Assembly: GCA_009801085.1 (NCBI GenBank)
Contig: VNWV01000002.1
Coordinates: 4,464,001 to 4,528,000 of the forward strand
DNA from: Lasiodiplodia sp. COLG20
Taxonomy: Eukaryota > Ascomycota > Dothideomycetes > Botryosphaeriales > Botryosphaeriaceae
Reading direction: 5' to 3'
Length of the DNA: 64,000 nucleotides
Numbering within the stretch: the stretch's first letter is position 1; every line of letters begins with the position of its first letter. Below, in pieces: positions 43,354-55,300 of this stretch. A program made the translations under genes and the position numbers. The notes under the pieces are model-generated. The model worked only from the letters and a program-made list of their open reading frames with translations, did no database searches and had not been told where the DNA came from.

Positions 43354-45658
43354 ATCCAGGGCAGAACCACGGTGGAGATAGCTTGAGCAAAGTGGGCGGG
43401 CGTATATCTGCGCGAGCTTGGGTAAGTTGCGTTGTTGGGGCTCGACCGTGCTGTTGTTTACTTTTCGCCTAAACCGACGGTCGGCCCTGGCGCCGCCGGC
43501 CGGACAACGACAGTCACGTGATTTCTCGACTCCGTTCCGTCGGGAGTCCGAGGACCGGCCCACCTACCTACATATCCACTAACCGCGCCCGACGGTGCCG
43601 TCTCGCCCAGCCAACTGAGGCGCATGTACGCCATCGGCGAACATTCTGGTCCATTGGCAACCTGCAGCGTTGGAACGGACCAGCGCGACATGCCGTATAC
43701 GCGACCGCTCGAAAACTGGCACGCCAACTGCCGGGGCCCATCATTTCCCGTCGGGGCAATCCGATGATTTTCTGTCGACGAGAGTCAGGCCGAGTCCAAG
43801 TTTCCATCTGGAACAGCCTGCAGCCCAACCGGTGACTTGCGTGCATCTCCGAGCGTTGGTCCTTGGCGGCAGGGAGGAGCAGAGTTTAATTGCAGTCTCG
43901 ATGTGGGCGCGATTTGCTTCTTCGTGGCAGCCAGCACTGCGATTTCCACAGCGCTGCGCGGACGGAAGATTGCTGCGACGGGAAGCTGCCGAGCGGTGTC
44001 ACATTGGCGGTGTATGTGTTGAGGGTTGTCTGCGCGCGTCACTGGCTACGCGTGCGTGGCCAGCGCTGCACCGCCAGCCTGTCCTTCGTCGTGATTCTGA
44101 GATCGGGCGAGTCACAGCCGAGTGGCAGTGGGCTGCAGGTTTTCTCCGCACGAGGGTCCAGAAAGCTCGGGCTGCAGTGCCGGAGCAGTGCCAGAATCGA
44201 GCGGTCTTGCAGCGCAAGGACAGGTCATGTAGTATGGGCACCCTCGTTCCGCCGTGACGTGCTGTCACCGGCGCCGCCTCGCCAACGGTCGCGACCGCGC
44301 CTTCAATACCGGCCGTTACAAGCGCGCTGGGCGGGCCAGGCTGTGGCCCCACGGCCGGTGGCCCTGGCGCGCATTTCGTCACTCGAGGACCCTGGGCTGA
44401 GAGAGGATTGGGGATTCTTCGCATGCTCCTCTGTGCGCTCTCCGCATGCGCTGGGCCGCGGCGACTGCGGGCAGCAGGAACGCGCGAAACGCCTGGTCGC
44501 AACGGCGCATGGAGTCGTCGGCCCGCCTGCGCGATCCCGTGCCCAGCCTCCAAAAAGCCCGCGATCCAGGGGTATCGGTGCACGCGTTCAGGGACGCCTG
44601 AGGGCTGGAGTGTCTGCCGTCCAGCAGTGGGGCCGCGACAAGATTTGTTGCTCCTTTCTGGGCGGACCGGGCCACGGGCTGGCTCTGATTGGCAGCAGGC
44701 ATGCAGAGCGGTTCCTGGCTGTATTACGACAAGGATCCAAGTCGCACAGCACGAGACTGCTCAGGCACGGCGCCTGCTCGCCACCTGAGGGCACGGCATT
44801 CGAGCGCGCGCGAGGGCGGCGGGCACGAGACGCTGGGCTCCGTCGTATCTGCGCCCGCGTGCGCAGAAGCAAGCCGCACGCCTCCAAGCCGCGCGCCACC
44901 ACAGGGCCGGGTACGAGGGCGCGGCTGGCAGGCGCACGCGAAGGCGGCGGGCTCGCGATCGCCGCCGCGACAATGCGCCTGCAACGGCGGCGGGCGTGGA
45001 CGGGGCAGCAGGCGCACGCGGAGCTTCCCTGGCCCGGATACACCTAGCGCAGCGCAGTTCCACCTCGTCCGGTGTACCAGGCTGCCAGGCCGCCGCCCAC
45101 CATGCGCCGGCGCCGCCAATGGCAGAGCGCCGCTGTCAGCAGAGGCTGGCCGGGCTTTGCAGCGCGCAGCAGCCTCTGTCGTCTGGGCGTGGGGCCGCGC
45201 GCTGGGGCGCCACGGCAGCGATCATAGCTCTCTCTGCCTCTGGAGCGCAGCGCGCAGCCTGGCCAGCGCCGACTCGTCTGCCGCCGTTCTTCTTGCTTTT
45301 GCCCTTGCAGTGTGACTGTTTTTCGCCTGTCGCCGCGCCCTTGCTTTGCGACGTCTCAACCATGCGTGCTCCCCCATAGCACTCTTCCTACAAATCCACT
45401 GTCGCCACATACGCAACCTCCACGCTCGTTCTCGCCTACACTATCCCCTCTCTGCCCTCTCAGCTTGCGCGTGCGCCGCCGTCACATGAACCGCCTCCGC
45501 GCGCCATGACCTAGAGCGCGCCACTCCGCCAACTGCCAATTTCCGCCCACCGCGCTCCCCTGCTAGACATACACCTTCGCTCGCCTTGACGCCTGACGTC
45601 CGCGCATGCTTCGACCTACTCTCGCCCCGGGATCGCCGCGCCGCCAGCGACCGTCTCC
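43354..45658. other. GC-rich intergenic block without a supported gene
   Basis: About 2.3 kb between the NUF2 start and the gene at 45,659. It has long overlapping frames on both strands (up to 385 codons on plus, 194 on minus). All are Arg/Ala/Ser/Gly-rich with no domain pattern, as expected by chance at high GC. The last 300 bp become pyrimidine-rich and probably form the promoter and leader of the next gene. Confidence 0.5.
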
Positions 45659-48223
45659 ATGCCCGTCTGGCCCTTCGGCAGGCGGAAGGCGCGCCGGTCC
45701 AGGCCTAACCCTGACGGCTCTGTGCCTGAAGGGAAGAGGCCTGTAAGCCCATACAGGCCTGGCACACTGACAACGGACCCCCATGACCCTGCGCGACGCC
45801 CAAGCCGGAGATCCAGGCGACGAAACAAAAGGAGGGCTTCCGCTGACAGTGGCAGTGCGTCACGGCCGCGGGATAAGGAGAGGCCAGCTGCTGCGCTGTC
45901 GAATGCTGAGCATCATCCAATGGCCTCGAGCAGCCGCGACGACATAACCGCGCTGCCCGTCACCCATGCCCTGCGTACCAGCCCTCACCTGCGCCCGGCC
46001 CTGCGCAACGACTCCGATATACCCTACAACTTCCAACCCAATGCTTACAGCCAAGCCGGCCCACACACAAGCTTACAGCCTTCGGGCAGTCACCGATCTA
46101 AGCTTCAAAAACGCCCCTCCAAAGACGATCCACCGAGGAGAAAGTCAACCAAGAAACGCAAGGACGACCAAGTCCGCGAGGAGGAGATCAGAGCCATGAG
46201 CGCTCCCATTGCCATCAAGCGGCCGGCGCCCCAGTCCGGCAGCACCATGCGCCGTGACACCAAAAAGGTTCGCAGAGGCTTCAGCAGACATTTCGATAAC
46301 CGGCCCACGTCCGATGTCTCCCTGCCCATGGCCGACTCAATTCAGTCGTCTATGACGGGTAGCTCGGAAATGCTGTCAACCTCTTACAGGGTCAGCGCGC
46401 TTGACGTCTTCGCCCCCAGACCCACCATCCGTTATTCGAGTAGTCCGCCCATCTATAATTGGCAGCACCATGCCCAGGAACGCGCCGACGTTTCCCGGTC
46501 CAATTCGCAACGCCGGAGGATCAGCAAGGAAGCACTCAAAGAGAGCAAAACTATCGATGATCTGGCGGATGACATGGATGCCGGCACATTAAGAGAACTG
46601 ATGGAAAGGGATCAGAGAAGAAAAGAACGGAAAAGGAAAGCAGATGAAGAACGCCTCCGCCGGAAACTTGAGAAGAGAGCAGAGAAACAGCGCCAGAAGG
46701 AGGCCAGCAGAGAGCAGGCAGCCGCCGCGAGGGCTGATGCTGAGCTCGACGCGGCAATGGGACTTGGAATTGAGGACAGGGCTCCTGCTGCGGAAGTGGC
46801 CCAGGACGGCCACGCCCCGAGAATCATTACCACACCCACAAGACCGCCGCCAACGCCTGCTGAGACGACATCATCGCCTGTTAAGACACCGGTCGATGAT
46901 CCTGTCGTAGCTACCGCTCAGGCTGTTCGTTACTCGCAAGCCTCCCAGAATCTGTCCCCCCCAACCTCGCCTGTTCACCAACACGCACGAGGCCCTTCGA
47001 ACGTGTCAGACCTTCCTGAGCTGACTCAGGAGGTTACTCCGTCCGCCATCCAGCCATCTACCATTAGTCGGAATTCCTCGCTCAGCCGTAGAAGAAGTTC
47101 CGACGTCAGCAAACGCGGTGGTTGGTGGTCTACTTTCAAACGCCGCCCTTCAGCCCTGCTGAAGAGACGGTCAGTTGATCAGGCTACTAATGTCACCGCG
47201 CCGTCCGACATCTCCTTCTCCAACACGTCCAGGGAATCCATGGGCCGTCATGCGCTGCCTGCCCATCTTGTGCAGCAACCCGTCCGCAAAGCATCCGGTA
47301 CTCCGGTCCGCACCATGTCGAAATTCCGCGAAGATCTCCCCGAGAGGATGCCACTGTCGCCGCCTGATTCCAGGGTGCAATCCCCAGAAGTTGTTTCCGC
47401 CAAAGCACTCTCTGCCCGCAGAGGCCTTTCTGAGACTCCAGATACACATGAGCTCGAAGAACCCAAGTCAACGGAGGATGGTGCCACCAAGCTCCGAACA
47501 GACTCTCCAGTCAGCCCTGCTGGCAGGACTTCGGCGCTCATGTCTGGCTCTCTCGCTTCGGTCGATTCGGAAGGTTCGTGGTTCTCCGGTAGACCCGTCA
47601 AGCGCGGCTCTAGGGCCATGCGCAGCAGCTATGGCTCGTCTTTCAGAAGACCGCGGGAAGATTGGAACGCTTCCTACGAGGAGCTCGGCATCCCCGATGA
47701 CGAGTACTTCCGTAGACTCACGCCCGGCCCTGAGGAATCGTGGAATGTACCCAACCATGAGATCCAGCGCAAGGCGAGCAGTGTCGCTCTCGCAAACAAT
47801 ACCGATGCCGGCGCCGAAGACGACGAAGACGAGGATGACCAGCCCACCCCCGAGGAGACAGTCGTGCACAACTCGATTGTCAGGAAACCTACCGTTGTTC
47901 ACCGCCAGGCGCGTGCCAAGTCTCAGGAGGGTCTTCTTAGCTTCTTCCCCGACGAAGCACAAGATGCTTCGGCCGGCGGTGAAGCGATGGAGGGTGTCAT
48001 TCCTGCAACGCCCGTTGAAGACAAGACCGACAGCCCAACAGCCCTCGAGGATAGTCCCGAGGTCACGGTGCACCGGGCTTCGAGTATCAACTTGTCCAAG
48101 GGGCATGCGCGGCAATTCAGCGGCAGCAGCGCGAAGCTCTTGGACATCAGGTCCAGCCGGAGTTCCATTGATGCAAACAGGGCGAGTGCAACCTCGCAAG
48201 CTTCCCCCGACCCCCAGTCGTAA
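45659..48223 (+). CDS. Large disordered conserved fungal protein
   Basis: A single exon of 854 residues, start MPVWPFGRRKARRSRPNPDG. The sequence is rich in Ser, Pro, Arg and Lys, with many SP/TP and RRxS sites and basic patches (RRPSRRSRRRNKRR) that could act as nuclear localisation or phospho-regulated segments. Islands of higher order are YRVSALDVFAPRPTIRYS, KTIDDLADDMDAGTLRELM followed by a charged helix (RDQRRKERKRKADEERLRRK), and GWWSTFKRRPSALLKRRSVD. Near the C-terminus are acidic stretches and EEGLLSFF-like sequence (AKSQEGLLSFFPDEAQ). I believe related proteins exist in other Ascomycota, but I cannot name a function. It looks like a cytoskeletal or cell-cycle regulated scaffold; that is only an impression. 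Confidence 0.85.
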   Translation: MPVWPFGRRKARRSRPNPDGSVPEGKRPVSPYRPGTLTTDPHDPARRPSRRSRRRNKRRASADSGSASRPRDKERPAAALSNAEHHPMASSSRDDITALPVTHALRTSPHLRPALRNDSDIPYNFQPNAYSQAGPHTSLQPSGSHRSKLQKRPSKDDPPRRKSTKKRKDDQVREEEIRAMSAPIAIKRPAPQSGSTMRRDTKKVRRGFSRHFDNRPTSDVSLPMADSIQSSMTGSSEMLSTSYRVSALDVFAPRPTIRYSSSPPIYNWQHHAQERADVSRSNSQRRRISKEALKESKTIDDLADDMDAGTLRELMERDQRRKERKRKADEERLRRKLEKRAEKQRQKEASREQAAAARADAELDAAMGLGIEDRAPAAEVAQDGHAPRIITTPTRPPPTPAETTSSPVKTPVDDPVVATAQAVRYSQASQNLSPPTSPVHQHARGPSNVSDLPELTQEVTPSAIQPSTISRNSSLSRRRSSDVSKRGGWWSTFKRRPSALLKRRSVDQATNVTAPSDISFSNTSRESMGRHALPAHLVQQPVRKASGTPVRTMSKFREDLPERMPLSPPDSRVQSPEVVSAKALSARRGLSETPDTHELEEPKSTEDGATKLRTDSPVSPAGRTSALMSGSLASVDSEGSWFSGRPVKRGSRAMRSSYGSSFRRPREDWNASYEELGIPDDEYFRRLTPGPEESWNVPNHEIQRKASSVALANNTDAGAEDDEDEDDQPTPEETVVHNSIVRKPTVVHRQARAKSQEGLLSFFPDEAQDASAGGEAMEGVIPATPVEDKTDSPTALEDSPEVTVHRASSINLSKGHARQFSGSSAKLLDIRSSRSSIDANRASATSQASPDPQS

Positions 48224-50380
48224 GACCTACAGTCGTAGGTAGTGTCCATAAGTTGGTTCAATCGCCTTGAGGTTGGGAGTTGGTGAAACTAGACATGTCG
48301 CTCGTTTCCCATTTCCTTATCTTGTTTTGGCTGCTTTTGGCTACTATCCCTAAGACTGACCCGAGACACTCATTCAACATTTCCTTTTTATTGCGCTCGA
48401 TGGCTCAATACTCTCTCATCACCAGATCTAACTCATCGAAAAAAAAAAAGAAACTCCCGTCTGGTTCCTCTCCAATACCCGCTTTCTGGCGAGCTATCCA
48501 TCATCGACACCTACACTACTTCTATTTGTCTCGACTGGGCGAGGATATGGCATGTGACGGTTGTGTAAGCTCTGGGCATCTCTCTGCTGCACTGTTGGCG
48601 TATCTCTTTGTCTTTTGGCACATTCTGCGGCGGCTATTTCGATTTGCAACTATCAAGTTTTGTTTTATTTACTGTGGTTTTTTTTTTTTTTTTTTTTTTT
48701 TGAGCGGCTCTGTCATCACTCTTAGCCGGTCTCTGAGCGAGCAAGCGACTGTGCATATTGCATGCCCGCTGCTGCTGGCTGGCCGTTCAACACTTCATTC
48801 GTTGGCATGAAAGCGCTTCTCCTTTGTCATGACCGCGTCGTTTGGACTGGTTGGAGTAGAGGTATCATCATGCTGTTGCTCTGCTATTAGCGGGTTATAG
48901 ACGGCAAAGGAGCCCCAGCGTTTTGAAAATTTCTTTTTTCGTTTTTGCTTTTTCCTCCGCGACAGGCTGATCGGCGGTTGTACCTTTTTTTAGGCACTTT
49001 GGAAGGAGTTCATACAGCGGGAAGGATTAGCTGGGCGGGAAAGGATTGTGGTCTTTGATGTTTTGGCTTTGCTTGAGGATACCTCTGTTGCGAATAGTGT
49101 CGCACAAAATCTGTAGTAGTAGTCGTAGTACCTTTCACCCCGCGTTCCTCTTTTACCTCTCTTGTCTAGTTTTTTCGTTGGACGAAAAATGCTACGGCTG
49201 AATACATTTTGCACGCACAAGAATAGACATGGAGCTATCTCAGCGCACAATGACGTCGATCTGACACCATTTACTACTTCAAGCGATGTGGCTTACTTTG
49301 AATATAGTGCGGATTTCGTAAGACGTGCGACCTGGAGGCCGTGGGAAGTGTGATCTACAACAGCGGCCGGGGTCCCCGTCTAAAACGTATGGTAAGGCAG
49401 CCATGGTGGGGCGATGACGCTGGCCCGGGAGTCTACTGGCTTCAACCGACGGTTTTATAGTGAGGGGTGAAACGCTCTGGTATGCTTCAGATAGATGGCT
49501 TCAAAAAAAGAACGGCTGTTCGAATGACGACGACACAACTCTAATGGATTTAATCTTTAGCGTGGTGCTCTCTGTACCTATTTCTGTGCCGAATCGGGAT
49601 CCGGCCTCGGCGACCGAGAAGGTGTGTCGAAACATGGAAATGGCGGGCGGGCGGGCTTAGGTAGGTGTCGGCTAGTCAGCGACAATGCATTCGCCGCGAT
49701 TTTCCAGGAAAGTCGGTCCTGGCACACGGCGATGTCGGTATGTTGTTGGAATGCTTGCTAATCACACGTGGTCGGCACGGAACTTGAAGATCAGCTTCAC
49801 GGCTGTACAACCACAGGCTGGCAGCTGAGACCTTGCGTCTGCGGCTAGCGCCCAGCGCAGCTGCAGGCAGGGCGTGCGATAGGCAGGTGGACGCATTGGG
49901 GTGACGCTCGAGAGGGAGGATGGGGTAAAGGGTTGCCATCAGCAGCACCGGAAGAAGACAGCGGGCTCTCGGATCACGTCATTAGTGAGGGGCGGTCGTC
50001 GGTCTGGCTGGTCGGCGGCTTTGAAATACACTGCGCCCGAGCATTGCCCATCACCACCGTCAACACTCGCGACACGCTCCATCTCCGAACTTCACCCCTC
50101 AGAGAGCAGACTGTGAGTGCCGCCTCCCCTTCCCCTTGTGCCCTACCGCGCTGCGCCGGCCCGCTGCGTGCGCCTGCCTGCCCCTCGCCCGCTGCCCGCG
50201 CTGCCCCTCACTGCCCGGCCGCGGCGGCGAAATTTCACGCCTCGCCCTCGGCCCTCGACCTCCGCTGAACAATCCGCATTCCACCCGTCCAGCATCTTCC
50301 AAAACACGAATTTATCATCCGTTTTCTTTGTGCACATACGTCACCGTCTATTTAACTGCGCCGTCGCCCTCGTCTTCCAC
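48224..50380. other. Intergenic, no supported gene
   Basis: About 2.2 kb. It holds the 3' flank of the gene at 45,659, a run of about 24 T at 48,678-48,701, and the promoter and leader of the thioredoxin gene (CT-rich from about 50,115). No conserved frame was found. Confidence 0.5.
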
Positions 50381-50971
50381 ATGTCTTTCAGCGCCGCAAC
50401 TCTGAGAAGATCTTTGCTTACCGCCGCACCGCGCCTGCGTGCTCCAGTATCGCGCCCCTCGCCGTCCTTCCGCGTCCAACCGTCGATCCGCTCTACGAGA
50501 CTCTTCTCCCAAACTCCCGCAACCAAAATGCCTGTCCACAACCTCGCTACGTGAGCCTGGCCCCCACCTTCGGCCCAATGCCGCGCAGATGCTGATGGAT
50601 TTTGTGGAATAGCAAGTCTGACTGGGACTCCGCCCTGAAGGAGCCCGAGCTCGTCGTCCTCGACTGCTTCGCGACGTGGTGCGGTCCTTGCAAGGTCATC
50701 GCGCCCCAGGTCGTCAAGTAAGCACTCCCTTCCTTTATCGATGCAATCTCGTGTGCTGAGACACGTCCCTCCCAGGTTCTCCGAGAACTACCCCAACGCC
50801 AAGTTCTACAAGCTCGACGTCGACGAGGTTCCCGACGTCGCCCAGGAGCTCGGCATCCGCGCCATGCCCACCTTCCTGCTCTTCAAGGGCGGTGAGAAGG
50901 TCGGTGAGGTCGTTGGCGCCAACCCCAAGGCCCTCGAGGCTGCCATCAAGCAGCACCTCGGCGAGGCTTAA
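50381..50971 (+). CDS. Thioredoxin with mitochondrial-type presequence
   Basis: Disulfide reductase that reduces target proteins with electrons from thioredoxin reductase. Three exons (50381-50550, 50613-50717, 50776-50971) join to 156 residues. The active site WCGPC is intact ([18 protein letters not shown]), as are the cis-proline loop ([19 protein letters not shown]) and [19 protein letters not shown]. The first 49 residues ([20 protein letters not shown]…[10 protein letters not shown]) are Arg/Ser-rich without acidic residues and look like a cleavable mitochondrial presequence. An internal ATG at 50,528 (MPVHNLAT) would give an ordinary 107-residue cytosolic thioredoxin. Two start sites could supply both compartments. 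Confidence 0.93.
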
Positions 50972-52342
50972 ATGCGCAGCCCGTCTGCAGTCGATAAAAC
51001 GGCATGATGACGTTGGGAGGAATTTTGATGGAAGCGAAAACCCTTCAGTCCGGTCGCCTGGCACTTCCTGCTGCGACATCGCCTTGGAGCCGTGGCGGCC
51101 GTGTCCATCCGGTTCATTCGGTCGAACCGATCATTAGAGTATACGGAATTCCGGCAATGCATGATGGATAGATATTCCCCTTAGTCGGCAATTGGAGGCT
51201 TGCTCAAGTGCACCATCACGTAGTGAGTGACATGTGACATCTGAGGCGAACGTGGATCCCATTCACCCGTGGTCTTTTTGATCCAAGAATAATGCACATT
51301 ACTGCTAATTCGCTCAACAGGCTATGGTCAGGTCAGGTCTAGTGCCTCGAACAACTGGCTACTCTTGACGTACTAATTTTTCCGGTTGAACGGCAATTCT
51401 TCGGGTGCATCCAGACGTTGTGCCCGCAAACCTGGACCCATGAGAACTTGTGCAAACATATATCGACGGCCTCGTCCTTGATACAGATCTGCATGGCTGT
51501 TGCGTGACAGGCTCTCATCGTGCAGAGAGTGGTGTCTAGTCTGTCCGAGTACCGTTTCTACCATCCCTTTTCAGCCTCAATAGCTCCTTTGCCGCGGCTC
51601 ACAGCCCATGATCCTGCTAATTCCCCTTGCTTTATGAGGACATTGGAATGGAGGAGTAAGTGGACTGATCGGCCCTCTACTGGACCTAATCGGCATTGCT
51701 TGCCTTCAACTACGGAACCGATCTGGAACGGTTGCTCCCGACCAGCGCGGCCCGTCCCGTAAACCATGGCTGCGAACTGAACCTCCTAACGGCGGATCAT
51801 TTGGAGTTTGAAGTCTGCTCGAAGCATTCCTCGTGACAGCTGAGACCTGTCAGGCTGTGGTCCTCCTGCGGACGATTTGTGGGGTTAAGCAGAAGTACTC
51901 ATCTTACGAAGAATTGGGTCAATATCAAAGTCAAATCTTAGTCAGTCTTATTCTTTTTTTTTTCAACTTCATCCGAAGAAGGCTTGACTATATGCACATG
52001 CCCATACTTCTTTCTCCGCAACACAAACCGGTGCCCTTTGCCCTTAATCTAACCGCAATTCCAACCCTCCCTGCTCGATTTCCACGCACCTGTAACTAAA
52101 AAAGGACTCAAGATGACACCTTCACTGTCCTATCTCGGAGTAGCATACACAGGAGAGATCACACCGGGAAGATCTAGTGTACCAATTCACAAGATGTTGG
52201 GAAAGGTACATCGCAGCACAAAAGGCCGTCCCCTCTTCTTTCCGACCATTACGCACCCATTTTTCATTCGTTTGATCTGTTTCGGGCTACTCGTAACACA
52301 GACTCGTAAATTTCTGCATCTGCTACTATGCACGAAGCAGCG
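50972..52342. other. Intergenic, no supported gene
   Basis: About 1.4 kb between two plus-strand genes. Frames are short and lack domain features. An ATG at 52,328, in frame with the next gene, would add five residues (MHEAA) before its signal peptide. Confidence 0.5.
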
Positions 52343-55300
52343 ATGGTCAGAGCAGGGCTCATTGGCCTGCCGCTCCTGTCTATCGGACAGTTGGCGTGGG
52401 CTGCGCCGCGACCAGGTATGTGATTCTCAAGGGCCCACTTGAATATTGAATTAACGGCACTCGTATTTACCAGAAAGGGCCCACCCAGCTATTGCTGTAA
52501 CAAACCTCGCGCAGGTATGCAATGACAAACTGTGTCAACCACAAGAAACTAATATCTCTCCAGGACCCTGTTCAGTGTCCATCTGACGACAACACATCTT
52601 ATCAGACGACAAATGGCATCAAGCTGACGATCGAATGCTCGATCAACCACTTCGGCGGAGACTACCAGTCCTCTGTGGTCGACTCATTCGAGGCGTGCCT
52701 CGAAAAATGTTCCCAAGAAGCTCCTTGCAAAGCCCTCTCGTATGGGCAGAAGAGCCAAATCTGCTACTTGAAGGATAACATCACCAAACCGAACAAAGAC
52801 ACCATCGTCTGGAGCGCCCTCGTTAACAGTACTGGCTCGCGCAGGCTCAAAGCCAGGCAAGATACAGATACAGATACAGCTACTTCGGCATCCGGTACTG
52901 CTACTTCGGCATCGAATACTGCTACTTCGGCATCGAATACTGCTACTTCGGCATCGAATACTGCTACTTCGGCACCGGACCCAGCTGCTACGGAATCGTC
53001 TGCTTCGTCGTCGGCCCCAGGTACTTCGGAATCGTCTGCTTCGTCGTCGGCCCCAGCTGCTTCGGAATCGTCTGCTTCGTCGTCGGCCCCAGCTGCTTCG
53101 GAATCGTCTGCTTCGTCGTCGGCCCCAGCTGCTACGGAATCGTCTGCTTCGTCGTCGGCGCCAGGTACTTCGGATCCAAGCCAATCGGCTTCATCTTCAG
53201 ATCCCATTACTTCGGATTCTTCACCACCGGCTTCTTCAACGTCGGCTCCAGATACTTCGGATCCAAGTCAACCAACTTCTGCATTGTCAGCCTCTGCTAC
53301 TTCGGATCCTGCACCACCGACCGCTTCTTCGTCGTCGGACCCTGCTTCTTCGTCGTCAGATCCAGCTGCCTCGTCGTCGGCTCCAGCTGCCTCAGATTCT
53401 ACGCAGCCGAGTTCATCTGTCAGCACTGATACGGATTCCCAGCCTGCATCAACGAGAACATTCACCATGACGACTACGAGCACAGGTCTCGAGACTGCGA
53501 CTATTACCCGCACTCTATCTTCCAATGGTCCCGCCAACTCCTTCGTGTCGCCTGGGTCAGAGATACCCCCAAGGACTTTTTCCACAAGTTCAGATATGGA
53601 GATTGTTACTACAGAGGCACCATCGGTGACGGAGACTATCGGCGAACTCCCAACCACAACCGAAACGTCGTCAGAGACTCAGGCTCCTCCGTGCACTTGG
53701 AGCTTTTCGGGCCAGCTCACCGGCCCCTGCGCGACGAAGGGTATTGGAAAGCGTGGTGGCCAAAAGCGTGATCGCCCTGTTCGTCGCAATGTTCTCGCTG
53801 CCAGGTCTTTCTCGCCTCCCACGGACATCTGGGACAACATCCCGTACCAAATCCAGCAGCGATTCGAGCAGAACGAGATAAACTATTGGCAGCCTAGTGG
53901 CTCTGAGTACTACTATGCCAAACTATGTTTTAGTTGCGAAATCACTCAGGTCGTTGCCAGCACTGACACCTACAAGGGTATCCCTGAGTGCGACACTTGC
54001 GAGCCTCCGATAATGCAAGCACAGGCTGGACCCGCCACATACAAGACCACCGAGGAAGAGGGAGTCTGTGCTTCGATTGAATTCTCAGCTTCGATCTGCA
54101 TCAGCTGTGAGCAGGAGCAACACTTCTGGGTGCCGAACCCGACACCGCAACCTCCAGTGTATTCTTCACCACCTCCAGTATATTCTTTGCCGCCTCCTAT
54201 TTATTCTTCGCCGCCTCCCGTGTACTCTCCACCAAATGAGTACTCACCACCTGTGTATTCGCCACCACCTGAGTACTCCCCACCGGTAAACTCTCCACCA
54301 CCTCCTGTATACTCTCCGCCACCACCCTGTCCAACACCGTGTCCTGAGCCTTGTCCATGCTCGACGCCGCCACCACCGCCGCCACCACCGCCGCCGCCGC
54401 CGGACACTGTGACGTGCCGGTCTTGCTTGGAGACACCAGTCTACTACCCTACCACTCTTGTCAGGACCGAAAAAGTGCCTACACCAGTCCCCACGACCAG
54501 GTACATCCAGACGCCGGTGTACAGGACAAAGACGCAATCGAAGGTGCTCACCAGGCCAATCTACGTGACCAAGCCCACGACAGTGCTTATGCCGACAACC
54601 CTCCAAGTCACGCAGACGATTACGTGTGCTACCTGCCCTGGCGGGTCCACCACGACAGTGAGCATGATCTCCACGCAGGTCACGGGCACGACTCAATACG
54701 TGACGCGTGAGAGGAACAACACTGTCACGCTGCGAACGACGTACAGGACCAAGGAGAAAGAAATCAAAACTGTTGCGTACACCGACTACATCACTGTGAC
54801 TGTGGTGTGCGAGACATGCCCTGGCGGCTACACTACGACCGTCAGGCTTAAGGAGACTGAGACGAAGTCCGTTCCTTATACTGAGAGGGTTACTGTCACG
54901 CAACCATGCCTCAGCTGCGCTGAAGGCTACACTACGACAGTCATCAGCAAAGAGATTCAGACACAGCCTGTTACTGTTACGGCGCAGTGCATAACTTGCC
55001 CTGGAGGCTACACTACGACCGTCATCAGTAAAGAGACGAAGCCCGTTCCTACAACTGCTGTTGTCACGCAGACACTGTCGGCTATCCCCACCACTGCAGT
55101 CGTCACACAGACCCAAATCTGCAATACTTGTGTTGGTGGCTCAACGGTTGTTGTCACGAATGTCCCTACGACTTCAGTTGTTATGCAGACGCTATACCAC
55201 GTACCCACAACCGCAGTTGTTACGCAGACACAGAGTTGCAGCAATTGTACTGGTGGTTCGACGACCGTCGTCGTGAATGTTCCCACAACTACAGTCATCA

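Noticed and set aside
43890..45047. Plus-strand frame of 385 codons
   Set aside because: Arg/Ser/Ala/Gly-rich with no domain, overlapping equally long minus-strand frames in a very GC-rich block; expected by chance.
52684..53207. Minus-strand repeat frames (GADDEADDSEAA and RRRSRRFRSSWG types)
   Set aside because: Antisense of the 36-nt Ser/Ala repeats; not independent genes.
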